Part shown: positions 50,309 to 59,807 of the stretch, piece after piece
Layout: every line of letters begins with the position of its first letter
How positions within the stretch are numbered: the first letter of the stretch is position 1
Assembly: GCA_028281885.1 (NCBI GenBank)
Contig: JANQJA010000020.1
Span: forward strand, 1-64,000
DNA: 64,000 nucleotides
Reading direction: 5' to 3'
From: Pseudomonadales bacterium
GTDB lineage: Bacteria; Pseudomonadota; Gammaproteobacteria; Pseudomonadales; Azotimanducaceae
The notes under the pieces: model-generated
Database searches by the model: none
What the model saw: the letters and a program-made list of their open reading frames with translations, nothing else
What the model was told of the DNA's origin: nothing
Made by a program: the position numbers and the translations under genes

Positions 50309-51585
50309 TGAACACCTAATAGCTCGCGTACGGATGCGAGGCTGACACAGGTCACGAATACATCCATCGCGGTATCTAATTGACTGATCGAGGGGAAAGT
50401 CGGAGCGATTCTGATATTACGATTCTCAGGATCAGTCCGGTAAGGGAAGGTAGCACCTGCCGGAGTCAGTTTAACACCAACATCAGCGGCCAGCCGGACA
50501 ACCTCGCCGGCGAGCCCCGGGAGGGTGTCGAGGGAAATGAAATAGCCGCCCCGTGGCTGCGTCCAGCTGGCGACGCCGCTGTCGCCGAGTCCGGCGTTGA
50601 GCTTGTGCAGCACCAGATCAAACTTGGGTTTGATGATGGCCCGGTGTTTGGCCATGTGGTTATCAATCGCGTCCCGGTCTTGCAGGAACCGCACGTGGCG
50701 GAGTTGATTGACCTTGTCGAAACCAATCACGGCCGCGGAAAGATAACCCTCGAATGCTTTCAGGTTCGCTTCCGTCGCACCCAGAAACGAGATGCCGGCA
50801 CCGGCAAAGGTGACCTTTGACGTGGACGCCAGCATGATGACGCTGGCATCGGTACCGCTGCGAAAGGCAGCTTCCATCAGGTTGGCCAGTTCGTCGGGTG
50901 TTTCGGTGAGGTGATGAACAACATAAGCGTTGTCCCACATGATGCGAAAATCCCGTCCGGCGCGAAGCGGCAGTGCCGCCATTCGGGATACGGTCTCGAT
51001 GCTGTAGGTGTGGCCGGTCGGGTTGGAATACTTGGGAACACACCAGATGCCTTTGATCAGTGGGTCGCTGTCAACCAGCGATTCAACCAGTTCCATGTCG
51101 GGTCCGCCGTCCACCAGCGGAACAGTGATCATTTCAATGTCGAAACGCTCACAGATCGTGAAGTGCCGATCGTAGCCAGGCACCGGGCACAGGAACTTGA
51201 TCCGGCCATCGCTGGATTGTGCCTCCCGTTGCCAGCCGCCATGGTGAAACATGAAGTCGAAGTACAGGTACATCAGCGTCAGGCTGCTGTTGCCACCGAC
51301 GAGGATCTGGCTGGCGGGAAGATCCAGCAGCTCACCGCCCAATGCCCTGGCTTCCGGGATGCCCAGAATACCGCCGTAGTTCCGGACATCCGTGCCATCC
51401 TGTAACACATAGAAGCCGTCCAGGATGCCGTCGAGTTCGTTGGACAGGTCGAGTTGCTCGCTTGCGGGTTTGCCGCGTGTCAGGTCAAGATTCAGCTGCT
51501 GTGATCGAAAGTCGTCGTAGGCCGTGGCGAACTGCTCATGCAGGGATTTCAGCGCATCGGTGGAAAGATCTTGATATGCCATCAC
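50305..51585 (-). CDS. Class I aminotransferase (aspartate aminotransferase type Ic)
   Basis: A 426-aa protein. LDLTRGKPASEQLDLS, GGNSSLTLMYLYFDFMFHHG and CVPKYSNPTGHTYSIETVSR match the AspAT subgroup with about 430 aa, and MLASTSKVTFAGAGISFLG holds the PLP Lys. It overlaps argC by 1 nt and rhlB by 4 nt. Its link to argC suggests arginine or glutamate metabolism. Confidence 0.9.
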   Translation of the reverse strand: MMAYQDLSTDALKSLHEQFATAYDDFRSQQLNLDLTRGKPASEQLDLSNELDGILDGFYVLQDGTDVRNYGGILGIPEARALGGELLDLPASQILVGGNSSLTLMYLYFDFMFHHGGWQREAQSSDGRIKFLCPVPGYDRHFTICERFDIEMITVPLVDGGPDMELVESLVDSDPLIKGIWCVPKYSNPTGHTYSIETVSRMAALPLRAGRDFRIMWDNAYVVHHLTETPDELANLMEAAFRSGTDASVIMLASTSKVTFAGAGISFLGATEANLKAFEGYLSAAVIGFDKVNQLRHVRFLQDRDAIDNHMAKHRAIIKPKFDLVLHKLNAGLGDSGVASWTQPRGGYFISLDTLPGLAGEVVRLAADVGVKLTPAGATFPYRTDPENRNIRIAPTFPSISQLDTAMDVFVTCVSLASVRELLGVQ

Positions 51586-52541
51586 TATTTCACGGTCAGA
51601 CCGCTGAGCTCGTCGAGCCCCAGCATCAGGTTGAGATTCTGGACGGCGGCACCACCGGCACCCTTGCCGAGGTTATCCAGCTTTGCGACCAGCAGCGCCT
51701 GCTCATCGCTGCCGAATACAAACAGATCGACCCGATTGGTGTTGTTGTTGCCCAGTGGCGATAGTTGCCCGTGGTCCAGTGCGTCGCTGTCACTCGCTGG
51801 ATGAACCACGATACAGGGTTCATCGACATACGCAGCAGCCAGAATCTGCTGAATGTCGACCACTGAGCGTGCGCCATCCAGTTGCGCAAACGACAGCGGG
51901 ACGCTGACGAGCATACCCTGGGGGAAATGACCCACTGAGGGCAGAAACAGCGGAGTGTGATTCAATCCTGCGTAATGCTTCATTTCCGGCAGATGTTTGT
52001 GCTGCATGTCCAGCGCATAGGGTCTTGAGTGCCATAGCCCCTGGGGACAGGATTGTGCACGGGATTCGTAGCGCTCGATCATCTGGCGACCGCCCCCGGT
52101 ATAGCCCGACAACGCGCTGACGGTCAGCGTGGTGGTGCCGGGAACCACGTCGGCGTCGATCAAAGGCCTGATCGCCAGCAGGAATCCGGTTGGATAGCAG
52201 CCGGGGTTCGATACCCATTGCGCAGAGGCGATTGCCTCACGCTGCTGGCTGCCCAGTTCCGGCAGTCCATAGACCCAGTTCGGTTCGACCCGGTGAGCAG
52301 TACTGGCATCGATGATGCGGATGTCGGTATCGGCAGCGAGCTGGACCGTTTCCCTGGCTGCGTCATCCGGCAGGCACAGGATCACGACGTCAGCGGTTGC
52401 GATCAGGTCGCGCTTGGCGCCCGGATCCTTGCGTAGGTCATCCGCAATGGTAAGCAGTTCAAACTCGCCATGACCGGCAAGATACTGCTGTATCTTGAGT
52501 CCGGTGGTGCCGGCCTGTCCGTCGATAAATACCCTGTACAT
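51585..52541 (-). CDS. argC: N-acetyl-gamma-glutamyl-phosphate reductase (short type)
   Basis: A 318-aa protein. [18 protein letters not shown] is the NADP loop, [10 protein letters not shown] (Cys115) the catalytic Cys and [14 protein letters not shown] a substrate loop. The length is that of the ArgC type 2 group. It catalyses the third step of arginine synthesis. It starts the overlapping argC-aspAT-rhlB-cupin set. Confidence 0.93.
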   Translation of the reverse strand: MYRVFIDGQAGTTGLKIQQYLAGHGEFELLTIADDLRKDPGAKRDLIATADVVILCLPDDAARETVQLAADTDIRIIDASTAHRVEPNWVYGLPELGSQQREAIASAQWVSNPGCYPTGFLLAIRPLIDADVVPGTTTLTVSALSGYTGGGRQMIERYESRAQSCPQGLWHSRPYALDMQHKHLPEMKHYAGLNHTPLFLPSVGHFPQGMLVSVPLSFAQLDGARSVVDIQQILAAAYVDEPCIVVHPASDSDALDHGQLSPLGNNNTNRVDLFVFGSDEQALLVAKLDNLGKGAGGAAVQNLNLMLGLDELSGLTVK

Positions 52542-52630
52542 CTCGAAATTGCCCGCAGGCTGCTGTAAAGAGCGGCGATTTTAGCACTAAAGGCGGGCCA
52601 CGGGGCCGGTAAAACAGGGGCTTTCGGGAG

Positions 52631-53290
52631 TCAGAGCAGTTCCTGCAGGAACAGGGAAATCTGGTCGACCTCCTCCAGACATACCTGGTGCGCCATCGGA
52701 TAGTCATACCAGCGTACGTCGTAGCTCATCTTGATCAGGTTTTCCCGGGAGGTGGCGGCTCGCATGACCGGTATCAGCGGGTCGTGGGTGCCGTGTGCCA
52801 TCAGGATAGGCAGGGCGAGGTTGGCATCGTCTCGTTCCGCATCGGTGGACCCCAGGTCATAGAGATAGGTCGACAAGGCAATAACCCCGCCGAGTCTGGC
52901 CGGATGCCGCAGGGCAGTGTGCAGCGCGATGACGCCGCCCTGGGAGAAGCCGGCGACAATGATGCGTTCGCTGGGAATCCCGGCGCTGATTTCCCGTTCG
53001 ATGAATGCGCGAATCTGCGCGGCCGACTGATCCATGTCGTCGCGCCCTTCGGACTCTGAGTGAGGTACGAAGTCGTACCAGGCGCGCATCTCTTCGCCGC
53101 CGTTGATGGTGACAGGTCGAATCGGGGCATGGGGAAAAATAAACCGGATTGCCAGCGACGACGGCAGTTTGAGTTCGGGCACGATGGGTTCGAAGTCATG
53201 GCCATCGGCGCCCAAACCGTGCAGCCAGATCACGGTAGCGCTGGCCGGTTGCTTTGGCTCGATCGTGATGTGTTCCAGTAACTCGGTCAT
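52631..53290 (-). CDS. Carboxylesterase/acyl-protein-thioesterase-like alpha/beta hydrolase
   Basis: A 219-aa protein from 53290 ([12 protein letters not shown]); the longer reading adds an unlikely tail. [20 protein letters not shown] and [20 protein letters not shown] (G-F-S-Q-G) with [16 protein letters not shown] and [12 protein letters not shown] give a complete triad. This is the family of YpfH/carboxylesterase 2. Confidence 0.92.
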   Translation of the reverse strand: MTELLEHITIEPKQPASATVIWLHGLGADGHDFEPIVPELKLPSSLAIRFIFPHAPIRPVTINGGEEMRAWYDFVPHSESEGRDDMDQSAAQIRAFIEREISAGIPSERIIVAGFSQGGVIALHTALRHPARLGGVIALSTYLYDLGSTDAERDDANLALPILMAHGTHDPLIPVMRAATSRENLIKMSYDVRWYDYPMAHQVCLEEVDQISLFLQELL

Positions 53291-53398
53291 GGCGGGCCAG
53301 ATGATACCGAATTGTGGCGTCCCGCACATTGCGCCTGTCAATCTGGATATGCCTTAATAGCAGCCTTTTTTGATGTGGCAGAGAAGGAGCCAGGAACC

Positions 53399-54532
53399 AT
53401 GGGACCATTAGCGGGAGTCAGAATTATTGAGTTGGCAGGGATCGGTCCGGGTCCATTCTGCGGCATGATGTTGTCGGATATGGGCGCTGACGTGATCCGC
53501 GTTGACCGCGCAGGTCGTGTTTCCCGTTATGACATCCTGGGCCGGAATCGAAAGTCCATCGTGGTCGACCTTAAGAATCCTGATGGTCTGGAAGTCGTGT
53601 TGAAACTGTGTGAAGGAGCGGACGGTCTGTTCGAAGGCTTTCGACCGGGTGTGACAGAAAGACTCGGCGTAGGGCCGGAAGACTGCATGGCCCGCAACCC
53701 GAAACTTGTCTACGGGAGGATGACGGGTTGGGGACAGGACGGACCCATGGCCAATGCCGCGGGTCACGACATTAACTACATTTCTCTGGCCGGCGCATTG
53801 CATGCGATAGGGCCGACCGGCGGCAAACCGGTTCCGCCGCTCAACCTGGTGGGCGATTTCGGAGGTGGCGGTATGCTGCTTGCGTTCGGCATGGTCTGTG
53901 CGCTGCTGGAAGCACAGAAATCCGGCAAGGGTCAGGTTGTCGATGCGTCCATGGTCGATGGCACTGCGACGCTCATGGCGATGTTCTCGACGATGCTCGC
54001 GGCTGGTGCCTGGGTCAACGAGCGTGGCTCGAACCGTCTCGATGGCGGCGCTCACTACTACGACACCTATGAAACAAAGGACGGCAAGTACATTTCGCTG
54101 GGTTCTATTGAACCGCAGTTCTATGCCTTGCTGATTGAGAAGGCGAGCCTTGACCCTGAAGTGTTCAAGGACCAGAACGATCGTGATCGCTGGCCCGAGT
54201 TCAAGGTCAAGCTGGCTGAGGTATTCAAGGCAAAGACGCGCGATGAGTGGTGCGAGGTCATGGAGGGCAGCGATGTCTGTTTCGCTCCAGTATTATCGCT
54301 GGAGGAGGCGCCGAGCCATCCCCACAATATTGCCCGGTCGACCTACGTTGAAATTGATGGGGTGGTGCAACCGGCACCCTCGCCGAGGTTCTCGCGGACT
54401 GCTGCTGAAATCCGGGGGCGATCCCGTACCCCGGGGGCGGACACCGTTGAGATCCTGGGCGAAGCAGGATTTGATCAATCGGCAATCGATGGCCTCGTTA
54501 GCAGCGGCGCCGTGACCGTCGCCGAATCCTGA
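53399..54532 (+). CDS. CaiB/BaiF-type CoA transferase (alpha-methylacyl-CoA racemase-like)
   Basis: A 377-aa protein from the ATG at 53399 (AAGGAGCC upstream). [20 protein letters not shown] then [12 protein letters not shown] is the family start; [27 protein letters not shown] holds the active Asp region. It resembles alpha-methylacyl-CoA racemases that interconvert 2-methyl acyl-CoA isomers in fatty acid breakdown. It fits with the acyl-CoA synthetase 0.8 kb downstream. Confidence 0.9.
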   Translation: MGPLAGVRIIELAGIGPGPFCGMMLSDMGADVIRVDRAGRVSRYDILGRNRKSIVVDLKNPDGLEVVLKLCEGADGLFEGFRPGVTERLGVGPEDCMARNPKLVYGRMTGWGQDGPMANAAGHDINYISLAGALHAIGPTGGKPVPPLNLVGDFGGGGMLLAFGMVCALLEAQKSGKGQVVDASMVDGTATLMAMFSTMLAAGAWVNERGSNRLDGGAHYYDTYETKDGKYISLGSIEPQFYALLIEKASLDPEVFKDQNDRDRWPEFKVKLAEVFKAKTRDEWCEVMEGSDVCFAPVLSLEEAPSHPHNIARSTYVEIDGVVQPAPSPRFSRTAAEIRGRSRTPGADTVEILGEAGFDQSAIDGLVSSGAVTVAES

Positions 54533-54671
54533 TTCTGTCTATCGGGTGTGAAACTTTCGCCATCGGGACGTGGATTGCGGTAGAATTGCGCCTTGGCGAG
54601 ATGGGCTTATTCTGACGGCTTCATTAAGGTCAGTTAAGAGATTGAGTACTGGAGAGTAGCCAGCCTCGGGT

Positions 54672-54694
54672 CCTCACAGCGAAATCCCGTGAGG
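54672..54694 (+). promoter_or_regulatory. Hairpin in the 5' leader of the basic-protein gene
   Basis: CCTCAC (54672-54677) pairs with GTGAGG (54689-54694) around an 11-nt loop in the 206-nt interval before the next start. A TAGAAT at 54581-54586 could be a -10, but no good -35 is seen. The rest of the interval shows nothing I can identify. Confidence 0.3.
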
Positions 54695-54738
54695 GGCCAA
54701 CGGCGGCGGTCCATGAACCAGACCACAGGAACCAGATC

Positions 54739-55251
54739 ATGAGCGTCGAGTTACTAGATACCACGCGATTTCACGGCTTCCGCGTACGCCGGCAGATCGC
54801 GGGCAAGACTTATCAGGAATATTTTTCGCTTAAGAAGGACGGCAGACGGGTACGGGGCCCGGCCCGTGCAAAGATCAAGCAGACTGCTGAAAAACGTGAC
54901 GAACAACTTCGTCGCATGCAGGAAAAGGCCAAGGCCGAGGCTGAACGTACTGCCTTGTTCGACAAGGATGGCAAGGTGCGTGGCATTCTGTTTCGAATGA
55001 AAACAGAGAAGAGCGGCACGCGGACACCCGTATTTCAGATAGGCATCATGTCCAACAAGGTGGACAAGATCGTCAATACCACCGTTTCGATCAACCTGCA
55101 TGGGTTGAAAGGGGCCTGGGAAAAAGCAGTCGACTTCTTTTGCGAGCACAAGAAGATCTCCAGGCGATCGCAGCTCTACAAGAAGCTGCTGAGGGCGCAG
55201 CCCACCAAGGCGAAACTGGAGGCGATGAAACGCCGACGTCGGCGACGCTGA
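54739..55251 (+). CDS. Basic protein of unknown function, possibly DNA-binding (AP2-like)
   Basis: A 170-aa protein rich in Lys and Arg, ending in RRRRRR. The N-terminal RVRRQIAGKTYQEYFSLKKD and middle FQIGIMSNKVDKIVNTTVSI followed by helix GAWEKAVDFFCEHKKI show the three-strand plus helix layout of AP2 or integrase-arm domains. Between them lies a charged helix (EKRDEQLRRMQEKAKAEAER). This resemblance is weak. It has its own terminator. Confidence 0.55.
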   Translation: MSVELLDTTRFHGFRVRRQIAGKTYQEYFSLKKDGRRVRGPARAKIKQTAEKRDEQLRRMQEKAKAEAERTALFDKDGKVRGILFRMKTEKSGTRTPVFQIGIMSNKVDKIVNTTVSINLHGLKGAWEKAVDFFCEHKKISRRSQLYKKLLRAQPTKAKLEAMKRRRRRR

Positions 55252-55270
55252 TTTCCGTGGATTGAATAAA

Positions 55271-55294
55271 GGGGGCCCGAGGGTCCCCTTTTTT
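55271..55294 (+). terminator. Intrinsic terminator after the basic-protein gene
   Basis: GGGGGCC (55271-55277) pairs with GGTCCCC (55282-55288) with one G-T pair, loop CGAG, then six T's (55289-55294). It separates the gene from the acyl-CoA synthetase that starts 33 nt later. Confidence 0.85.
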
Positions 55295-55326
55295 GTTTGT
55301 GATATCGTCAGTCGTGACGGTGATGT

Positions 55327-57240
55327 ATGGCGCACTTATCGAGGTATCGGTCGGAATACCGACGTTCAATTGATGACCCTGCCGGCTTTTGGCGCGAGCA
55401 GGCGCAGCGGGTTGAATGGTTCGAGTTTCCCCGGACCATTCTTGGCAGGGATTCGAACGACAATGACGCCTGGTTTGCTGATGGTGTGCTGAACAGCGCC
55501 TATCTGGCGCTTGACCGACACGTTGATGCGGGTCGGGGCGCCGCAACTGCACTGATCTATGATTCACCGGTCACTGGTACTGTGACCCGCTATTCATTCG
55601 CCGAGCTTCGCGATGAGGTGGCGCAATTTGCGGGTGCCATGGTCGGGCTTGGTATCGAGAAGGGTGACCGCGTCATCATCTACATGCCGATGATCCCGGA
55701 GGCCGCGATCGCGATGCTGGCTTGCGCTCGTATTGGCGCGATTCACTCGGTGGTGTTCGGCGGATTTGCGCCGCGGGAACTGGCCAGTCGAATCGACGAT
55801 GCGGCGCCGCGATTGCTGCTGACGGCTTCCTGTGGCATCGAATTCGACAGGGTCATTGCCTATAAGCCGCTGGTTGATGAAGCCCTGTCTATTTCCCGCC
55901 ACAACGTCGAGCAGTGTGTCGTGCTGCAGCGTCCGCAATGCGAAGCCGAGCTTGGTGCTACAGACCTGGACTGGGCAGCGTTATGTCGTGACGCCGTGCC
56001 GGCAGGCTGTGTGCCGGTGTCTGGTTCAGACCCGCTTTACATACTCTATACATCTGGAACCACCGGGAAGCCGAAGGGGGTGGTGCGGGACAACGGCGGC
56101 CATGCGGTTGCGCTGACCTATAGTATGTCAGCGATTTATGACACGTCTCCCGGTGAAGTGTTTTGGGCGGCATCTGATGTGGGCTGGGTAGTTGGCCATT
56201 CGTACATTGTTTATGCGCCCTTATTTGCCGGTTGTACGACGATCCTGTTCGAAGGAAAGCCGGTCCGGACACCAGACGCCGGAACCTTCTGGCGTGTGAT
56301 CGCCGATCACAAGGTGTCGGTTTTCTTTACCGCACCGACTGCGTTTAGGGCGATCCGCAAGGAAGACCCCGAAGCATCTTTACTGGCGTCCTATGATGTA
56401 TCCAGCTTGCGCTCGTTGTTTGTCGCAGGTGAGCGCACTGATCCCGCTACGTTTTTGTGGCTGGAAACGCACCTTAGTGTTCCTGTTGTTGATCATTGGT
56501 GGCAGACAGAAACCGGTTGGGCGATCGCCGCTAACCCGATGGGGATTGAAGCGGTCAGTTCGAAACCCGGTTCAGCGAACTTGCCGGTTCCCGGCTATGA
56601 CATCTGCATACTTTCACTGGATCATGAGCCGCTGCCGGTGGGCGAGCAAGGTGATGTGGCAGTGAGAAGGCCGTTGCCTCCCGGTTGTCTGCCGACGGTA
56701 TGGTGCGATCACGAGCGGTTCCTTGACGCCTATCTGCGACCGCATCCCGGTTACTATCAGACCGGCGATGGCGGCTTTTTCGATGAGGAGGGTTATCTCT
56801 TCATCATGGGCCGCACTGACGATGTCATTAATGTGGCCGGACATCGCCTTTCCACAGGAGAAATGGAAGCCGTTGTGGCCGAACATGCTGCCGTTGCCGA
56901 ATGCGCCGTGATCGGCATCGGGGATGCTGACAAGGGACAGGTTCCCGCCGGGCTCGTGGTACTGAAGGATGGCGTTAATCTGGATGAGAATGAGATTCAG
57001 GCCGAGCTGGTAGCGATCGTGCGGGGACAGATTGGTGCGTTCGCCAACTTCCGGCGTATTGCGGTCGTCAGTCGGCTACCAAAGACACGTTCTGGCAAGA
57101 TCCTGCGTCGGTCTATTCGAACGATGGCGGATCGAGGCGATGTGGAGACCCCGGCTACCATTGATGATCCGGCGATTCTGGATGAGATCCAGGCCGCGCT
57201 CGCTCGTCGGCAGATCGGCCTGGCGTTTGCAGGAAGCTGA
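55327..57240 (+). CDS. prpE: Propionyl-CoA synthetase-like acyl-CoA synthetase
   Basis: A 637-aa protein. The N-terminal RYRSEYRRSIDDPAGFWREQ is PrpE-like, YILYTSGTTGKPKGVVRDNG the AMP-binding loop, WWQTETGW the motif before the adenylate site, and RLPKTRSGKILRRS the C-terminal Lys. Acetyl-CoA synthetase is the alternative. With the upstream CoA transferase it suits short or branched acid use. Confidence 0.88.
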   Translation: MAHLSRYRSEYRRSIDDPAGFWREQAQRVEWFEFPRTILGRDSNDNDAWFADGVLNSAYLALDRHVDAGRGAATALIYDSPVTGTVTRYSFAELRDEVAQFAGAMVGLGIEKGDRVIIYMPMIPEAAIAMLACARIGAIHSVVFGGFAPRELASRIDDAAPRLLLTASCGIEFDRVIAYKPLVDEALSISRHNVEQCVVLQRPQCEAELGATDLDWAALCRDAVPAGCVPVSGSDPLYILYTSGTTGKPKGVVRDNGGHAVALTYSMSAIYDTSPGEVFWAASDVGWVVGHSYIVYAPLFAGCTTILFEGKPVRTPDAGTFWRVIADHKVSVFFTAPTAFRAIRKEDPEASLLASYDVSSLRSLFVAGERTDPATFLWLETHLSVPVVDHWWQTETGWAIAANPMGIEAVSSKPGSANLPVPGYDICILSLDHEPLPVGEQGDVAVRRPLPPGCLPTVWCDHERFLDAYLRPHPGYYQTGDGGFFDEEGYLFIMGRTDDVINVAGHRLSTGEMEAVVAEHAAVAECAVIGIGDADKGQVPAGLVVLKDGVNLDENEIQAELVAIVRGQIGAFANFRRIAVVSRLPKTRSGKILRRSIRTMADRGDVETPATIDDPAILDEIQAALARRQIGLAFAGS

Positions 57241-57309
57241 CGGTGACATATCAACTGCCTGACTGAGTCTGTATAATTGACGCAATACGCGCGAAAGGCC
57301 CGTTTCTGA

Positions 57310-57681
57310 ATGATCATCGTTCACGGTACATTTCCGGTTAAGCCAGAACTACGTGAAGACGCTCTTGAGCTTATGCACAAGATGGCTGTTGCCAGCCGTG
57401 CGGAACAGGGCTGCATCAGCTATGAGTTCTACATCGGTCTCTCTGATCCGAACAAATTGTTGTTGTTCCAGGAGTGGGAGTCTGTGGATGCCCTGCAGGG
57501 ACACTTTGATACCGAACACATGGAAGACTTCCTGAAAGTCTTGCCCGAGGTGCTGGATGGCGAGGTCACCACGCGTCGCTATGAAGTCCGCTCGCCGGAT
57601 GAAATTGACGTTGAACCGATCGGTGACTCAGAGCCCGAGAAGCGTGGCGACTACGAGCGCCGCGAAAAGATCATCCACTAA
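57310..57681 (+). CDS. ABM-domain quinol monooxygenase-like protein
   Basis: A 123-aa protein. GTFPVKPELREDALELMHKM and EQGCISYEFYIGLSDPNKLL with FQEWESVDALQGHFDTEHME match the ABM/YgiN family. An acidic and basic C-terminal tail follows the domain. It converges with arsC and overlaps it by 11 nt. Confidence 0.87.
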   Translation: MIIVHGTFPVKPELREDALELMHKMAVASRAEQGCISYEFYIGLSDPNKLLLFQEWESVDALQGHFDTEHMEDFLKVLPEVLDGEVTTRRYEVRSPDEIDVEPIGDSEPEKRGDYERREKIIH

Positions 57682-58027
57682 TCAACGCCAGTACGTTCTC
57701 TGGTGGTCGCCCCAATACGGCCCTGTTGTCACGAACGACAATCGGCCGCTCGATCAGTTTTGGTGTCGATACCATCGCATCGACCAGTTCATCGTCGGAC
57801 AGCGATTGATCCGCCAGCCCCAGTGACTTGTACTCTGCCTCGCCCTTGCGCAGCAGATCCCGTGGCGTGATGCCGAGCAGATCGATCAGCTTGTTCAACG
57901 TCTGCTTATCGGGTGGGGTTTCAAGATAGGCAATGACTTCAGGTGTCACGCCGTTTTCCTCCAGCAGCGCCAGAGTCTGCCGCGACTTTGAACAGCGGGG
58001 ATTGTGATAAATTGTGGTCTGGCCCAT
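57671..58027 (-). CDS. arsC: Arsenate reductase, glutaredoxin type
   Basis: A 118-aa protein. TTIYHNPRCSKSRQTLALLE has the catalytic Cys12 and Arg of ArsC, and LNKLIDLLGITPRDLLRKGE the helical part. It reduces arsenate with glutathione and glutaredoxin, or belongs to the related YffB/Spx group. No ars export genes are adjacent. Confidence 0.9.
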   Translation of the reverse strand: MGQTTIYHNPRCSKSRQTLALLEENGVTPEVIAYLETPPDKQTLNKLIDLLGITPRDLLRKGEAEYKSLGLADQSLSDDELVDAMVSTPKLIERPIVVRDNRAVLGRPPENVLALISG

Positions 58028-58078
58028 GAGAAATCCGTTCTGGTATGACTGGGCTGGATTCTAGAGAGTGGCAGCGAG

Positions 58079-59359
58079 GTGCTCAAGCTGGACGCGTTCG
58101 ATAAATTGATGCATGTCGTGCAGGTCGTCAAACAGTTTGGCCTGATGGTTGGCCGTCAATATGCGGACGACAGTTGTCAGAGCACGGCAGCAGCCCTGAC
58201 CTACCAGACACTGTTTGCCGTTGTCCCGTTGCTGACGGTGACCTATGCCATGTTCAGTGTGTTTTCGGCGTTCGAGAATCAGGCCGACCGGTTGCAGGAC
58301 CTGATCTTTGAGAACATCGTGCCGGAAAACGTGGACATGGTGAGGGAATACCTGAACAGCTTTTCCCAGCAGGCTCAGAATCTCTCCATACCCAGTCTGG
58401 TGTTACTCGGCATCACCGCGTTTCTGATGCTGTATACGATTGAAAAAACGTTCAACGAGATCTGGCGCGTTCGTGAACCTCGGGCTGGATATCAGCGCTT
58501 CCTGATGTATTGGGCACTACTGACCCTTGGGCCGCTGATGATCGGGATTGGTTTTGTGATTTCGACGTATGTGGTTTCCCTGCCGCTGATCAGTGACGTC
58601 ACCGAGGGAACCCGGGTGCTGCAGTATGTGCCGATACTGATGAGCGCTTCCGTGTTCACACTGATTTATCTCACCGTGCCGAACTGTCCCGTGCCGGTAA
58701 AACATGCCGTCGCTGGCGGCGTTGTTGTGGCGGCGGTATTTGAGTTTGCCAAGTATTCATTTGCCAGGATTATGGCAGGATCAAATTTTGAGGTGATTTA
58801 CGGCACGTTTGCGGCGGTACCGCTCTTTCTGCTCTGGATCTACGTGTCCTGGACCATCGTTCTGCTAGGCGCGGAAGTTGTGAAGGGACTCAGCGTGTTT
58901 CGATTTCATGGCTTTGACAAGATCGAATCTCCCCTGGTGCAACTGCTCCTCATCCTGGAGCTTTTTTATCGGGCGCACGAACGCGGCGAAGTGGTTCAGG
59001 AGCGTCAGGTTCGACAGCTCTCTGACCGGATTGACGTGGCGGACTGGAACGATCTCAAGGCGACGTTGATGGATCTGGGGCTCATCAAGAATATCGACGA
59101 TGGTGGCATCGTGCTGTCCAAGGATCTGAAGGAAGTTTCGGTCTGGGAGCTGTATGACCGGGTACCTTTCGATATGCCACGGTCTGCTGGCGGCGATACC
59201 CCCTGGGAGAGCACGCTGCGGGACAAGCTGAACAAGATCACTGGTCGCAATGAAGAGTACCTGCGACTGAGTCTCGAAGATCTGTTTCAGTCGAAGAGCG
59301 ACAATGGCTCGATGGGTGGGCGGGATGATAAAGAAGGGGACTCCCTTCGTGTGGGTTAG
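58079..59359 (+). CDS. YihY/BrkB-family membrane protein
   Basis: A 426-aa protein from GTG 58079 with six helices (QTLFAVVPLLTVTYAMFSVF, LLGITAFLMLYTIEKTFNEI, FAAVPLFLLWIYVSWTIVLL and others) and a soluble C-terminal domain of about 150 aa. TYQTLFAVVPLLTVTYAM matches the family. It was once called RNase BN; the function is still unclear. It overlaps the next gene by 35 nt. Confidence 0.9.
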   Translation: MLKLDAFDKLMHVVQVVKQFGLMVGRQYADDSCQSTAAALTYQTLFAVVPLLTVTYAMFSVFSAFENQADRLQDLIFENIVPENVDMVREYLNSFSQQAQNLSIPSLVLLGITAFLMLYTIEKTFNEIWRVREPRAGYQRFLMYWALLTLGPLMIGIGFVISTYVVSLPLISDVTEGTRVLQYVPILMSASVFTLIYLTVPNCPVPVKHAVAGGVVVAAVFEFAKYSFARIMAGSNFEVIYGTFAAVPLFLLWIYVSWTIVLLGAEVVKGLSVFRFHGFDKIESPLVQLLLILELFYRAHERGEVVQERQVRQLSDRIDVADWNDLKATLMDLGLIKNIDDGGIVLSKDLKEVSVWELYDRVPFDMPRSAGGDTPWESTLRDKLNKITGRNEEYLRLSLEDLFQSKSDNGSMGGRDDKEGDSLRVG

Positions 59360-59807
59360 GGCAGGGCTAGTTGCTGTCGTACTGGTTCTGCTGACAGCCT
59401 GCGAAAGAAAGCAGACTGCTGATTTCTTTGATGTTGAGGGTCAGGGGTACCTGTATGAGGACTATGCCGACAAATGGTTGGTGGTCAATTACTGGGCGAC
59501 CTGGTGCGCACCCTGTATCAAGGAAATACCTGAACTGAATCTGCTGTCGAGAGACCATGGAGAGAAGCTGGCGGTGTTCGGGGTCAATTTTGATTCGCCG
59601 CTTGGTGACGAGGCACAGCGGCAGGCGAACAAGATGAAAATAGCCTTCCCCGTCTATCTTGAACCACCCCATGAACAGCTTGGTATACGGATTCCCGAGG
59701 TTCTGCCGACCACGTTTGTGTTCTCGCCCGGGCTGGAACTTAAGGCCACCCTGGTCGGCCCGCAGACGGCGGAGGCATTGCTTGCGGTGATGGGTTCCGC
59801 AGACTAG
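59325..59807 (+). CDS. TlpA-like thioredoxin-fold lipoprotein
   Basis: A 160-aa protein from the ATG at 59325, inside the end of the BrkB gene. The lipobox LLTAC puts the lipid on Cys26. [20 protein letters not shown] (Cys61, Cys64) is the TlpA redox site, and [16 protein letters not shown] the cis-Pro region. It should act in the periplasm in disulfide reduction. Confidence 0.9.
   Translation: MIKKGTPFVWVRAGLVAVVLVLLTACERKQTADFFDVEGQGYLYEDYADKWLVVNYWATWCAPCIKEIPELNLLSRDHGEKLAVFGVNFDSPLGDEAQRQANKMKIAFPVYLEPPHEQLGIRIPEVLPTTFVFSPGLELKATLVGPQTAEALLAVMGSAD

Noticed and set aside
55449-55460. GATTCGAACG resembles a tRNA T-loop
   Set aside because: It is inside the prpE reading frame, and no acceptor or anticodon stem could be built around it.
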